A DNA stretch of 64,000 nucleotides from Diploscapter coronatus (taxonomy: Eukaryota; Nematoda; Chromadorea; Rhabditida; Rhabditidae), in NCBI GenBank assembly GCA_964036155.1, contig OZ038423.1, positions 58,977,249-59,041,248 of the forward strand. The letters are read 5' to 3'. Below the pieces are notes generated by a model. It made no database searches, was not told the DNA's origin, and saw nothing but the letters and a program-made list of their open reading frames with translations. Of the stretch, positions 35,477-48,941 are shown one piece after another (position 1 is the first letter of the stretch; each line of letters starts with the position of its first letter). The position numbers were made by a program, and so were the translations under genes.

Positions 35477-35717
35477 ATCTCTTGATCTGTTGATGATTTA
35501 TTTTATTCCTTTCATTATGACAATCAATCAATTTCATATAACACATCCTAGAATGATGAAGAAGATTAAGAGAATTGCGTAGGAGAGAACGTTTGTTTGT
35601 TGACCCATATTTATGACCCAATTAAGTTAAGTAAAGAAATAGCTGCTTCTCATTTAGACGAATTAATGGCAATGATGCAATGATGGAATGAAAGAATGTA
35701 TTAACGCGATCCAAGAT
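35477..35717. other. Tail-to-tail spacer
   Basis: About 240 bases between the convergent secreted-protein and activin-receptor-like genes. AT-rich, with no coding frame. Confidence 0.5.
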
Positions 35718-38700
35718 TCAACACATTTTGCAGTGATAGTTTAGGAATATGAGACAGACAGCGAAGCCGCCCACTGAGAGAGGAATTATGACGAGCAGCA
35801 CAATCAGATTCGAGGGCTGCGGACGCGAGGAGGGCTCCTGAAACTATTATATCATCGTGTGCACAGAAGAAGAAGAGGAATATCTGGATAACTTAGAAAT
35901 CTCGCAACTACGCGATCTCGTTACATTGAAATCTCAATTTTATTTAAGAAACTCCACATGCTATTTATAAGGGGCTGATGAAAAGTTGCAAGGTTGGCAG
36001 ATTGCGAAGTTATGCGATTTTCAAATACCCAGATATATGTATGGGCTAAGTGAATAACTAATGGATGGGCTGATTGGATTGATAGTGAAGAAGAACAACT
36101 ACGAGCAGGCAGGTCCGTCTATTCACTCTACTGAACTATCGAATATGTATAAAATACATCACTATGCACTCTGCTTCATATGTACTAACCAGTCCCTGCC
36201 CATGTACATAGTTGTTCTGATCATGGCTGTGGCTGTGATGCAGCTCATGCCGCTCATCAGCCACATTCGGAGAAGGCTTGCCCACCAAATTGGGATTTGT
36301 GAAAATCACCGGCTGGTCGATCGCTGAATCTGCCAGCCCGAGACCCAGGCCGTGACCGCTCTCAGAGTCCATCTTCGTGTCGATGGAGGAGCGCAGATAG
36401 GCGAATGTATTGCAGAAGTCCTCTGTGCATCTGCAGATCTGAAATTTCTATATTTTATCGTCTGAGAGTGAATTGTAGTTTATTCAGACAGATTGCAAAG
36501 CTGCAAGTGAACTGAGTGGAATCTACAATCAAACATCATTGCATATCATATAATGCCATTGTCAATCACATAAGCATTGTTCATGTTCATGTTCTCTCTC
36601 TCTCTCTAAGAGCAGCTCTGAGTGCAATCGTCCCGACCTCGTGTAAATCTACCTCCTGCCACTGCTCGAGTCGCTGCTCACACATCGGGTGAGTGCCTCT
36701 CATCTGCAGCACTGCGTCCCCTGTGTCACAGAACTGACGCAGTCGAGGAGCTTCTCCTTAATTACAGACGACCGATTTTCACAGATAATAATAATCTATA
36801 GATTACCATTCTGATCCCGTTGCAATCCGATGTAGCAGAGTTCTCCAGTGCACCACAAATTGTCATGACAGGACTCTCGATCGCAGAAGCACTTTATGCT
36901 TCCCAGAACGACACCTGCAATTCTCATATGCCTCAGTGCACGTTTGGCATTTTTTGTGAGTTCTCAGAGTTTGTTGGTTTCATCCGATTTCTCCAGTATT
37001 TTCCTGCTTCTTCTCACTTTTCACTTCCAGCCTAGAGCAGAGCTCTGTTGTGTTGTGTTGCGGCTGAGACAGAATAAAATTTATGAGAAAAGACAACAGC
37101 AGAGAAAATCTCGGATCTGGGACAAAAAGAATTGGATAATAGGGGAAAGGATAAAGATAAAGGGGTGAAGAAGGAGATTACACCTATTAATTGCATGCTG
37201 AACAGAACATATCTGAGGGGATGAGGAAAATGAGAAGACAACACCACACATGAGTCGTCAGTCAATCAGGCAATCTCAACTTGATTTGATATGTCCTTTA
37301 TCCTTCCATCATTCCCCAATCATGCCATCATGTCTAACTACCTGACTACTATGAACTATAAAAAGAACGACCAATTCCCATTTCAATTTTCATTTCGACA
37401 CTTCTGTTTCCCTGCTTTTGCCTCTTGCAGTCCATTTGGTATTAGTCAAAGTGGACTGGCTGAATTATTCATTGCAGGTACTTATTGCAATGCATTACTG
37501 CTTGCTCTTGCACATTAAATTCGAAAATTTGATCATTCTGACCCTCCCCCTTCTATATTCTCTGTGGTGTACCTGTTCAGTATCAAATGTGTATTCATTG
37601 TTGAAATTGCTTAGAAGAAAGAGAAGAAGAGGGGAGGGGAATGCTCGGAATGAAGACTAGCTTGGAAGCATAGGCGGAATGAGTGGGTGGCTAGGGGTGA
37701 CAAGCATGCATAATCAGGCTGCTCTTGCTGCTCTAGAGACTGCACGACTGTGCCACACACGCACACACAATGACTATGTTGTGCGTCAATTATGAAAATA
37801 AGCTGTTGGACTAAAAAGATAAAAAAGACATTGGAAGCCGCAAAAAAGCCCAACCCCGGCTAGGAAAGAGCCGAGATGTGGTGAATTCCCGTGGGACCGG
37901 AGAGCCACGACGAGATTGGCAGCCTGCCTTTTTGGGCTCCAGGACTCAGGCTCAGGGCTCTGTCTCGGGCTCGAGGGATATCTTTCGACTCTTCCAGCCC
38001 AATCTTTCGGCCACTCGATACTTCGACGTTTCTCGTCGTTTTCTCGCTTTATTCAGTGCTCCTCTGCAGATTGCTCTGTGGGGCTTTGCTAAGTCAAATC
38101 GACATTCAGACATTCATTCTGCAATGCAGCAATGAAGAATGCAGCATTTCCTTCGCTAAATATGCCCAAAGTGGGGCAGGGTAGCGAAGGTGTATGCACA
38201 CATGGAGATACGAGAACAACTAAGACGCAGGAAAATAACAAAAGGAAAAGCTGGATATTGAAATGTGAAGGGGGATTAGATGGACTTGCCATTGCACATC
38301 GCGCATATATACGAGGAATATGTTATCCTAGCTGAGCCCTGGCTGACTTATTTTTCAATTTCTCTTCATTTTCTCCTTCATCCATCCTTCCACCCTTCGT
38401 GCGGTTTCCATGTTTGGGTTCGACCTACTCTGTCTGTCTGTCTCTCTGCATTATGTCTGTCTTCTCTCAGTTGGTTTCGAATTCCTCTCAGCTTTTTTCT
38501 TCTCTCTATCTCTCCAATTCGTGTGATTATGTACAGCCGATAGCCGAATTGTTGAATTTGCGTATTTATCTCTGTGTGCTATGTGTCTGTCATCACAAAT
38601 CTGCAATTAATCTCCCACAACCAAGCAGACAGCCTTATCCAGCCATGCAGTCATTCAGTTATGTAATCGTTGCTCTGACTCAGTCCACTCAATCTCTTCC

Positions 38701-40442
38701 TCTCTTCAATTCGTTCATAGCATTTCGATTTGTGCGTCTTTTGTCTTTCATTTCATTTTTAATCTTAGAATTTCTGCCAGCAGTTCTCGTAAAATTACAT
38801 GCTTGTGTTGGTCCGATTATGTGCAGAAGAGGAGCACAAAATGAGAGGAAACACAAGGAGAAGAATGGAATAAATGGGAACGAGTGAAGAAGGCAGGAAA
38901 AAGGGAAATCAGAAGGGCAAAAGCATAATCCGAAATAAACAATGCAGAGGCATGTGGAGAATGCTGCAATGGAAGAATGACTGGGCAAAAACTGACTCGC
39001 TAAGAATAGCTGGGATGACATAAATACGCCTGACAATAGGGGAAATCATAATAGCAGATATCAAAGATAGAGAATTTACATGGTCTAATTGCATAGTCAT
39101 GACGCCTGTTTACATGATATTCACACATTGCACACTCTCATGCGGCCTCTCATAATACGAAATACGAAAGGAGAAAAATACGAATGAATTGGACCGCTTG
39201 GAAATAATTTGCAGTGGAATTTAATCGTTTTCATTTAGCCTTGCCTGCCAGAACTCTGTCTGCATGAATTGCTTATGAAAATGAAGTGATGAAATGAAGA
39301 CAGAAACACATAGACACAAGCAGACAAGTGAAGATTAACTTATTCAATGACTCAACAAGTAGAGAAGAACATCACCTACATGTTAGGAAGGAGGGGGCAA
39401 TATGTAAATGACCTGTTTTCATTATATACAAGGAGAAGTGCAGAGTTATTTCAATCCCATTCACTCCAAATCTAAATCTGCCGTGAGAAAGTCCATGTTG
39501 CGCAGTTGCAAGAGGACTAATAATCTGCCGGCGATTTCATCATTCCCAGCCTTAGCATTTCTCTTCGAGTTTTTGCCCACTTTCTATATTATCGAATCTC
39601 TAAGAAAATGATAAATTAGTCCAATTGTTAGGCTTTTCCCTAGCTAACAGAGAATATGCGAGATGTATGAGTGAAGGGAAGTGAGAAATGAGTGCCTGTA
39701 GTAAAGGATAATTCAAGCAGCACTGCAGATGAAGAAAAATGAAGTGCCGAGCAAAAAAGGCGCAGATTCGTTTGGTCGCCACATCGAATGCCTCTTTTGT
39801 TCTGTGTGCAGTTTAGTTTTCTCTTCAAGTCTTCGAATTCACAAGTGCTGCCCAAGCTGCCCATTTCAGTGAAGCAGAGAAGATTTGTGCAGAATTATGA
39901 AGCCCCACCATTCGTTATATAGAGATGGAGGGATTTGTGCTGATATGCGTGAATAAAATGGGTGATTGCTGATTGCAGTGAAGCAATGAGGATGTCATCA
40001 GAGACATCCATTCTTCCTCTGCTCTGTTTTTGTGCAATTCGACCAAAACGGATATCGAATTGAAAGGAAAAGAACTGCATTGCTGAATTGCTGCAGTCAG
40101 CTAAGAAAGAAGATATAGGATAGAGTTCTCTGCTTGCGGGTCGAATCCGATGCAGAAGCAGAAGCAACAGAGTCAAAGAGTCAATTGACAAAGAATGAAT
40201 TGTCAAAAGCCGCGCGGCTCACTTCTCCATCTTCATTCATCTATTCATTTCTGCATTCTATTCAATTTCACTCGATTCGACTTGTTTTCTTCACTCAACA
40301 ATCCGTAATTCACACTCCCTAATTTCCTATTTTGTATAGTAAAAAGTGTGATGACGAAAGACTTACTGAATGCGAAGCTGAGTAGGAGAATTAGTCGATT
40401 CAGGCCTATATTTGGGTAGAAACTGGGCCATGGCAATATCAT
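35718..40442 (-). CDS. Single-pass membrane protein with activin-receptor/Ly6-type ectodomain
   Basis: Five exons (40442-40367, 36914-36807, 36756-36653, 36438-36190, 35837-35718) join in agreeing phases to 218 residues. Exon 1 is a signal sequence (MILPWPSF..LILLLSFAF) ending in a consensus CA|GTAAGT donor. The ectodomain has the three-finger cysteine pattern: KCFCDRESC, CTGELCYIG, RQFCDTG, HPMCEQRL, and the closing ICRCTEDFCNTF. A Gly/His-rich stalk (GLGLGLADS, ELHHSHSHDQ) leads to a membrane helix (NLIVLLVIIPLSVGGFAVC) and a tail of about 10 residues ending CKMC. There is no kinase domain, so it may act as a decoy or co-receptor for a TGF-beta-type ligand; that role is inferred. The first intron is 3.4 kb, far longer than the gene's other introns. 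Confidence 0.72.
36594..36607. repeat. (CT)n microsatellite
   Basis: Seven uninterrupted CT units in an intron of the activin-receptor-like gene, next to exon 3. Confidence 0.7.
36915..40366. other. Long first intron of the activin-receptor-like gene
   Basis: About 3.45 kb with no supported exon on either strand. Several open frames (for example 38399-38887 plus and 38689-39036 minus) overlap each other and have pyrimidine-rich low complexity, not coding character. A purine-rich tract (AAGAAGAAG) lies near 40570, just upstream of the gene's start. Regulatory elements or an unrecognised nested gene cannot be excluded. Confidence 0.45.
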
Positions 40443-41042
40443 TCCGCATTAGCGGCTGCTTATGGATTCGATAGGTAGATCCACAGAATGACTATATAGT
40501 AAATTGAATAGAATTGAGCTTAACAGAATTGAACAGAACCACCTTCTTCAGATGGGATCCATATGGAAAGAGAGGAAGAAGAAGAAGAAGGGAAAGGGAA
40601 GGGAGAAGAGAGGAAAGGAGCCAGGAAGTGGGCGGAGCTGAAAAACGAGGCAATGGAGAATGGAGAGAGGGGAGGGGAGATAAAGCTGGAGAGGAGCGAA
40701 ATATCCATACACACACAACACCCCACTTCACAATATTAATGAGGACTGTAAACATTGCCTTCACATCTGAATCTGAATAATCAGTTTATAAATTTTCTCA
40801 GAAAACGTGTAGAAACCCTCAATGAATTGCTGAGTATCGCAGGGGCAGCCATTCTGTATTGCAGTCGTTCATTGTCAAATGGCTGCAGAGCTAAGCATCT
40901 AATGATCTAATAACTGATTGAGTTTGGAGACGAAGAAAAGGTAAACAGAAAAGTCACAATTGTTTGGAGATGAGTGTTGAACCCGTAATGAGAATGGCGA
41001 ATCACACAGAAAACATAACTGGTCAATCGTTTGAAGAGCTGT
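40443..41042. other. Spacer between alpha2-delta and the activin-receptor-like gene
   Basis: About 600 bases between two minus-strand genes. It holds a GA-rich low-complexity tract near 40560-40680. It should contain the activin-receptor-like promoter and the alpha2-delta 3' untranslated region. Confidence 0.5.
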
Positions 41043-44000
41043 CTAGAAATGGAGGAGGATTGATAAGAAATTGAGGAGAACTGGAAGTGAGAGGGCTGCC
41101 AACATCTGAATTGTGACTGTCGATGAACAGGGTTCATTGTCCTGCAAGAAAAAGGCTGATCTTCGCCATAATTGCAGGGATTAACCTCAGAAGGATCAGC
41201 AGCATAGCACATGGCCTGTGACCTGGGCGATCTCTTCTGTGGTTTGCAGGTGGCCTCCTCAGGCTTCTTGGACGCTTCCTCGAATTTGAACGGCACTTCC
41301 GAGGGGTCGTCCAGTGGACACTGCGCCTCGTCGTAGCAGTTCTCCGAGACCTTGTCCTGATTCATCCACACCATAATCAGATTCGTTCCCTCCACAAACG
41401 AAGCGTAAAACTTGCTGCAATGAAGAGAATGACTAGAGAACTAGAGAAGAAGCTATGAGTGATAATCCTTACACAGCACATTTGGTGTTCATTTTGCAGG
41501 GTCTGTCGGCTCGATTGCCAGGAATGAGCACTGAGGTCTTAGGTCTAGTGGCTTCGTCCTGATTGGCTAGATAGAACGTGGAAGAAATTGCACAGGAATA
41601 ACCATTGCCTGATTCATGAAATGATGCAGTGTACGCTATAATTAATTTGATTTGCTATGTAATTTGCACATAAGCCAACCTTCGATAGACTTCATGAAAA
41701 ATAGATTCTGTATGAGTGGGTAGAAGGAGAAGTTCTTGATGAATTGAATGCTTCGATAGAGGAATCGGAACAGGAAGGAGACGATGTGTCTGAGAGGGTT
41801 CCTGAGCGTGTTGTCCCATGTCACTTCGCTAGATTCCTTCTCCTTGCAAATGGCCTGATAGTCCGTGTAGACGGTCTTCGTGTAGAACTTGTTCTCCACC
41901 AGCAGCTGCATCGCTCTTTGCGAGATTCGATTCACTGAGCCAAACCAGTGCGAAATGTGCTTGCCCTTTTTCAGAGGATCCTAAAATACACAACCCTTCA
42001 AAGTAATTAATTTGAATGACAAACTTCGCAATAGTCCTCATACGAGATCCCCTTCTGATTGCTGTAGAATATGTATCCGTGCTCATCAATCAAAACACAC
42101 CATCGCCTGTTGTCGGACACAGGGCAGCCCCTCTCTGAGAGCAGATTGACGACGTAATCATAGACAAACTCGAATCCAGCAATTCCTAACAAGGCCTCTC
42201 CCATGTGGATGGCCTTGAATGCGTGAGCACACATTGTGAAGTTCTCATTCAGCCCGTAGGCAGTCAGCATTTCCGATGAATTGTACCATAGTTTAGCTTA
42301 AGTATACAATTGGTTGTACAGTAAACTTAATTATCTCATGGTTACATGAATTGGTAGTGTCCAAGAAGATAGTGTCCTTCATTCTGACTGCTCTTCTGTA
42401 GTAACTGTCCTCTGAAGACTTACTATTCACATCCACAACGAAATGTTGATAGACTCTGAAAATCGTTAACAGTTGCATAAATTCTTATGGCTAGATGTAC
42501 TCTTTGTCCTGTGAACTCGAGAAGAAAGAGCCGATGAATTCGAATATGTTCTGATGGATGTCCTCATAGCGGTAGTCGTCCAGAGTGTTGTTGTAGAATC
42601 GAATGAGGCCCGATGGAGCTGCGAAGAACACCAAGTGAATGTTATTCCTACAAATTAATCGAATTGAACTCATAAATACAGCAAAGTAGTCTAACTGTTT
42701 GAATTTAGGCCAGTCCACATTCCAGGCATCGTACAGTGCAGAAGTGGCTTCCAAATCAGCCAGCAGCTTATCGACCAATATCTTCCTTCCCTCACACAAA
42801 GCAGGGAGCTTTCCAGTCTGCTTCATCTGTTTTGCATAGGTCAGGAAGGCTTCTTCCTTTGTAATGTTAGTATCAGTATCGTTCAGGAAACAATATCTCC
42901 AATATGGATGAATCCTGATGTACTTTGCATCTCCAATCCACTTCTCCGGATTCACTTTCGAATAGTCATATCCCTTCTGATGGTCCTTACGCCTCGTTCT
43001 GTAATCATCTCCTTCTGCCACTGCCAGTCCCAATCTATAACCTGATCTATTCTTTGCCAATGTAGTTCTTGACTCACATAAAATTGGACCCTTTCAAGCA
43101 CTCAGTATAGTAAGTGTTGGTCTGAGGATAGACTCGGTCGACATTCTCGCTTTCGTAGTACTGATCTGATCGCATCGAGAACAGCGTGTTCAGTGTTTGC
43201 GGATCCGTGTTATCGCAATTCAGAATCAGCGCTTTGAACTAAACAATTATGATTATCTCATGAAGATCAGCTTTGATTTGACACAGAATTGACAATATTT
43301 AGCTGGATGATGTGTGGTTACACAACATAGTGTGTGTGGAGACATAAGTGTTTAAAATAAGTGAAGTGGAAAGTGAATAGAGTGGAAAGCATGAAAGTTA
43401 TAAATTAGAGTAAGCCAATGAAATTAAAGGCGGTAATTGCGATTCTGACAGAAGAAGGCATGCAGGACGACACAACATTTAGATAGCTGAAGACAGGCTC
43501 TGCTGCAGGCAATAAATATGATGACAGAGATAAGCAATAATTAGCACGATTAGCATACAACTTGTCTGATTTCCTCTGCACATTCCGCGTAGGTGGTGCC
43601 CTTCTCACAAAACACTTCAGTCAGGGCATCTCGCCGGATCTGTTTCAAATCAATCAATTGATATAATCAATCAGATCGCTAAGCAATGAGGCTGTCTCAC
43701 TTCATCTAATTGCCATTGTCATTGTTATTGTTATTGTTATTGTCAATTGTGATTATCATTCTGTCAACCGTCAATCTGCCAATGTTCAAATTGCTCTACT
43801 TCATCACAGCATTTGCTTGTCAAATTCAATTCAAACACTCTACTTGGAGACGAGTTTAGAAAATGAAACACTAAACTAAAGTAAACAATTCAAATCTGAA
43901 TGGGACTGGGACTCGAGTGAATGGATAAATTGTTGGTTTGCTGATTGCTGACTGTGAGTGAATTAGTGCATCGACTCTATCAACTAGTGAAGTAATTGAA

Positions 44001-46918
44001 TTATTGAATCTATTGTGTCTCACTTTCTTAAAAAAGATATTTTGGCGAAAGATGGAAATTTGCGAGGAGAAATTAAAGGAGCGATGAGAAATGAATGATA
44101 GGGGGATTTGTAATTATTCAATTCAATCATTCAGTATAACTAATTAACGACTTACGATGGTGTGAGTGACGACTTCCAATTCGAGCAAGTCCATGTTGTT
44201 GTAGTTGGGTTTGTGCTGCTTCGTCGTGGGATTCTGAATCTCTTCATCGGTTGAGTAACGACTCTGAACGACTAACGATGGGACGAAGTTCAGGATGTGA
44301 CATGACGAATCCATTCTGGTCGAGGAGGAAGAAGTAGCTGCGCGCACCGATCTGTCATTCAATCATTGCACAATTGCATCATGCACACTAATGACTGCTT
44401 ACATTGCTTGGATGAGCCTTCTGATAGATCTCGGTGAGAGGGATGTTGACGGCGGCGACGCCCATGAACGAGTTGTTCACGATGACCGGGTAGGACACAG
44501 TCGTGACGAACATTCGCGTCCTCGCCTCCACCCGCTGTATCTGTATCTTCTGTTTGTAAGCCTGTCTTCGCAGAGTGCGCTGTGAGCTGTTGGTCATTTT
44601 ATTATCCGCGTATTTCTCAGGCCTGGGCAGATAGAGCCTCTCCCTGTAGACTCCACTCCACAGAGGATCGTCAATGCCGATTTCTGACTTGTGAGCGCCC
44701 ACAGATTGAGACATCGTTCGAATGTAGGCCTGCAACATATAATGCCATTCTCTTCTACATAAGGGTATTTCATACCTGCACTTTCTCAGCCACATCAGCC
44801 ATGTTCTGTATGTGGACCATGAACCCCCTGTTGTAGCAGGCTATTTGAGTGACCTGTTCGAAGTCGATAGCCTCATCCCCGATCAGGAAAGTGAACACTC
44901 TCACTGACTTGTCCTTATTGTATGTATCGAAGGTATCTTTGTAACTACTAGGCGCCCCATCAGTGATGAGCATTATCACTTTCGTGCAACCCTGATCGCC
45001 GCGACCATTGCTCTCCGTTATCTGCAAGGAGAGAGATCAATTGGGTTGACTCTGCACATTCAGAGGAATGATGAAATGAAAGATGTTAGTCAAGTGGAGG
45101 GAGGGAAGTCGAAGTGGAGTGGAGTGCTGTGGAGATGAGAGATGAAGTTGATAGAGGGGGAGGAAAGGAGAACTGCAAACTTCACCGCACTTCACGGGAC
45201 GAACACAGTACGGACATTAAGCGAAGCAGACAGACAGACAGCTTACAGATTGCATATACTCGGGACTGGCAGCCAGAATGTGCTCCTCAAAGTAGATCAG
45301 CGTCCTGCCTTCTGTGGCATTTGCAGGTAGCAAGGAGAACTCCTCTTTGGTGTACATTTCGTATTCTCCAGTCAGCTGTATGATTGATTAGAATATGACG
45401 AAATGGCACGGAAAGCGTGAAGCTTAGCTTGTTTCAGTTATTACATCATTTGATGAATGAACGAATGATTATTGTATTGCATATTGCATAAAGCTGTGCA
45501 CAAAATGTCAACTCATCCTGGTTTGTTTGTGAGTTCGATGATTGCATAATTGCATGATTGCATTAGACAAATCGAGTTAATTGAACTGTTGCACTTTGTC
45601 TGAACTCTGAATCGAAATGATTGAAGCAACATTGAGCGAAAGCAACAAAAATGAATGTAAAATCGCTGAAATAATTCCAAAGCGGTTGATAAATGGCTTC
45701 AAATTCAATAAGCAATTATGACATTTGATGAAGTCCATGTAATACTCACATTGTGCAGCAGGTTGAATGCACTTTTGAAAGCAGCTCCATAGTCAGATTT
45801 GCCCTCTGCGGAGAGGAAATTCATCTTGTCTCGCAGATGTTTCTTGTTCCTCATGGTGGCCTGCAGAAGGCCTGCAGTCCCATTGCACGAATCCAAAACT
45901 GCCGCTTCTTTCGAGAACTGCAAACATAATTCATTCGACGAGTGACAATGAAGACCACATGCTTCTACCTGCATTATATTGAAGTAGTCGTTATGCGAGA
46001 GCGTCTCGAGAATAGCCTCGGTGGTCTGCTTTGCAATCTCATACCTCTGTCCGAGCATGGATCCGGACATGTCGATCATGATGAGCATGTTCTTCGAGTT
46101 GGTTGCCGCATTGATGTACCACTCGGTGTTTCTGCAGTCAAACAGATCGAGGCCTTCGTCTGCATTGTCCCAGAACCACGTAGCTGCAGGGAAGTAGCGC
46201 ATGAAGCCGTTGGCCGAGCAGAACATTTGGAAGGCCAGATCCCTTGTCTCATCTCTGTTGGTGCGGTAGACGGAATCGATGTCTGACCATTCAATCGCTT
46301 TCAGCATCTTGGGATTTCTGTCGTAGAGGGGAGTGGGCACATGCACTGCAGAGCCGATCGAGCTCGTGTTTAGGCCGTAGAAGTTGGCATTTGGATGCAC
46401 TGACATGTTCCTGAATCAACCAACCAATATTATCTTCATTTTGAATGCTGTTGAATTCTGACTTGGACGGGTCGATCTTCCTAGCCTGTCCGAGATAGTC
46501 GTCCTTATACACGATTGTGCCGTCACTGCCTCTCTTCGCAGAGAGGAATCGAATGAAGTTCTTCGAGTCGGGGTCGTTCACCTCTTCATTTGGCCAGTCG
46601 GGCACTTCGCGAGCTTCCAGCGATACTTTTGCCTTCTAGAGCCAAATGTATGGCAATGGTAATTGACTGATGCAAGACTTACAAATGCGAACTCGGCTCT
46701 CTTAGCGATGTATTCCTCGATTCTCTCCTTGCTCTTCTTCAGTTCAGCGCGAGGGTCGAATTTTTCGACTTCCACAAAACTCGAATAGTACTGCAAGTGG
46801 TTATGATATGATATATTGCACGGATGCACTTCAAACCTCTAAAATCTCCTTCTCATTGGTGACCCAGGCGAATGTCTTCTGGATGTATTGTCCGAGTGCC
46901 TTTGCACAATCATCAATG
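41043..46918 (-). CDS. Voltage-gated calcium channel alpha2-delta subunit (5' end unresolved)
   Basis: Auxiliary, GPI-anchored extracellular subunit that traffics and tunes voltage-gated calcium channels. The most upstream exon seen starts at 46918 ([22 protein letters not shown] region); signal-peptide exon(s) lie further upstream and were not found. Next come [40 protein letters not shown] and the VWA domain with a complete MIDAS ([15 protein letters not shown]), [10 protein letters not shown] and [10 protein letters not shown] dCache-like part has [19 protein letters not shown] and [15 protein letters not shown], and a second sensor-like part has [17 protein letters not shown] Cys-rich segment is followed, after a proposed 44-base intron, by [19 protein letters not shown], a GPI-signal-like tail; stop at 41045-41043. 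The LFDC/WYINAAT wording resembles the alpha2-delta-3 and straightjacket group. Confidence 0.88.
43714..43744. repeat. Imperfect (GTTATT)n microsatellite
   Basis: CATTGTCATTGTTATTGTTATTGTTATTGTC-type tandem hexamers in an intron of the alpha2-delta gene. Confidence 0.6.
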
Positions 46919-48584
46919 CTGCAATCCCTTTATTGCCTATGTCATTCTGCATTAACGCAATTATCGTTGAGCAGTCAGCCTTTAGCTTTCTGCTTCATTG
47001 CTTTTCTTCTTTCAAGTGCTACAAGAATTGACAAGAATCAACAACAAGTGAAGGCTACTGTGCAAAACGCCTTGTTGACTGACCTATCTACATTGAATTG
47101 AGAGCTCGATGCAACGAGCCATGAAATGAAGAGGAACGACGATGAAACTAGCATTCTAGCATTTACGCATCTGTCATTTGTCCTGAACAGCCAAGGTGAA
47201 TCATCGTTTGAGAAGAGACATTCTAACTATCGATTGCCTGAATTGGAACAACGTATAAATGGAAATGTGGAAATGATTAGAATGGAAGGGGATGTAAAGA
47301 CATGGCCTGGGCCTGACAGGCCGAATGCAGAATGGCACAATAACGGCGAGGAAGTGGGAAGCAAGGGAGGAAAAGCTGCTAGCGGCAAAAAGAAGGCTCT
47401 GCTCTCTCGAATCGATCTCCTCTGCCAGTCTCTATCTCCTTTCCCCCTTCCTTCTCTCTCTCTCTCAGCTTCTGTCTTTGTCTTTTTTCTCATTCTCTTT
47501 CTCTCCATCTTCACTTCTCACTTCTCGCGTAGTAAAATCCAGATCAGCTCAATCCAACGCACCAATGCACTTATCTGCTCTCTGTTTGTGCTTCAAACAG
47601 TCAAACCTAGCGATTGAAGTAAAGAAATAGTGCGGTTAGGCATCGGCCATTTATATCGGACGAAAGAGTTGGAGTTAGCCTTCAATTGAATTAAAACGAT
47701 ATGTCCCTTATATATCGTTGATGGTCGAAAAGCTACAATAGATTTCACTTTTGGCTATTTTACATTCATAACTCCCATATGTTCTGAATCTGTATGTCAA
47801 ATGCAATCAAAATCAGCAAAATAGTGATGGTTGTCGGCGCCCCTTTGGGGAGTACTGATGCGGTGAAGTCCAGCTAAATTTGAACATTTTTGATATACTC
47901 GAGCAGAGATAAATGAAAATGAGTGGTCTGCCCATTTACAATACAAAATGTTAGCGAAGCATAGATACCTAACATAGTGCTAATTTCGACTATTTTTGAA
48001 GTCAAAATTGTCTGGAACAATTTTGTTTGAAATCTCCATAGTCGATTTGTATAATTGGTATGAAAATTTTGAACGAAAACGGACATTTAAAAAAGGGTGA
48101 TTACATTCCTATATGGTAGAGGTAATAACATCAACTTTGGACGAGTTCAGCAAAATATCACTGTTGAATACATAATAAGAAGATTATTTGATAGTCGTTG
48201 CAGATATATGTAACCACCACAAATCACTTTGTTGGATGCTTCACCTGACATACACGATGTGCCCGCCGTGTATAAAAGATAACCGACAAAAATAACTAGT
48301 CTTTTTTGGATCGAAAATCTAAAAAAAATTGACATATATATTTCGTCTCGAATCAGAAATTGAGCTATGCACATATTTCGATACTAGTGCAGGCCGGCTA
48401 ATGCAGGATAGAGCAGACATAGATTACAAAGCAGTACAGATACAGTGACAGAAAACAGAAGGCAAAACAATAACAAAACGGAACTGACAGTGACAGGCAT
48501 AGAAGAATGGCATATGCAATGAAAAATTACGCGGTGGCTTTCTCGAATTGATATTCAGCATGATAAAATAAAACACCTCTTCAG
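46919..48584. other. Region upstream of the alpha2-delta exons
   Basis: About 1.7 kb. It should contain the missing first exon(s) and promoter of alpha2-delta, but I found no signal-peptide exon I could support. A CT-rich tract near 47456-47468 lies inside an incidental open frame. The 47700-48400 part is AT-rich with no recognised repeat ends. Confidence 0.45.
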
Positions 48585-48842
48585 TGATTGACACGCGTAA
48601 CACATCAAATAAGATCTTGTTATATGCTGAAAATAATTGGAAAGAAGTAAGAAAAATCGACTGCAGACGGCACTTGGCAGGAATTGCTTGTCTCAATGAT
48701 GAGATTTATGTAACAGGAGGGTATGAGTATATAGAAATTTCTAGCTTTGCTTGTAGTTCGATTTAATCGTTATTTTTTACAGTTGTGACAATTCATTCAT
48801 TCCTAAATCATGTATCGTCTTTAAATCTGAAGATATGGAGTG
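48585..48842 (+). pseudogene. Kelch-repeat gene fragment, paralogous to the F-box/kelch gene
   Basis: Two exon-like pieces (48585-48720 and 48783-48842) bounded by consensus splice sites (CTCTTCAG, GG|GTATGAG, TTTTTTACAG). The first reads NNWKEVRKIDCRRHLAGIAC then LNDEIYVTGG; the second reads CDNSFIPKSCIVF. These align with EWIEVGKIPKERRSFGVASL, NGRIYIAGG and TLKSCLCF in the gene at 8737-10037. No F-box, further blades or start codon were found around it, so it looks like a broken partial duplicate. A longer gene with unrecognised exons is possible. Confidence 0.55.
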
Positions 48843-48941
48843 GTAAATTAATGAAAATAGCACATATGGTTTCTTGGTTTTTGCATTAAATGTGCCGATC
48901 AGTTGTTCCTTCTTGTGCTGCACGAACTGCACAGGCACAGG

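Noticed and set aside
38399..38887. 162-codon open frame in the long intron
   Set aside because: Low-complexity, pyrimidine-rich composition; overlapping frames on both strands; no domain.
40135..40170. tRNA-like T-loop (GGGTCGAATCCG)
   Set aside because: The flanking bases do not form a T-stem, and no acceptor stem or anticodon arm could be found.
47126..47617. 163-codon open frame upstream of alpha2-delta
   Set aside because: Driven by a CT-rich tract, without family resemblance; the reverse strand is equally open.
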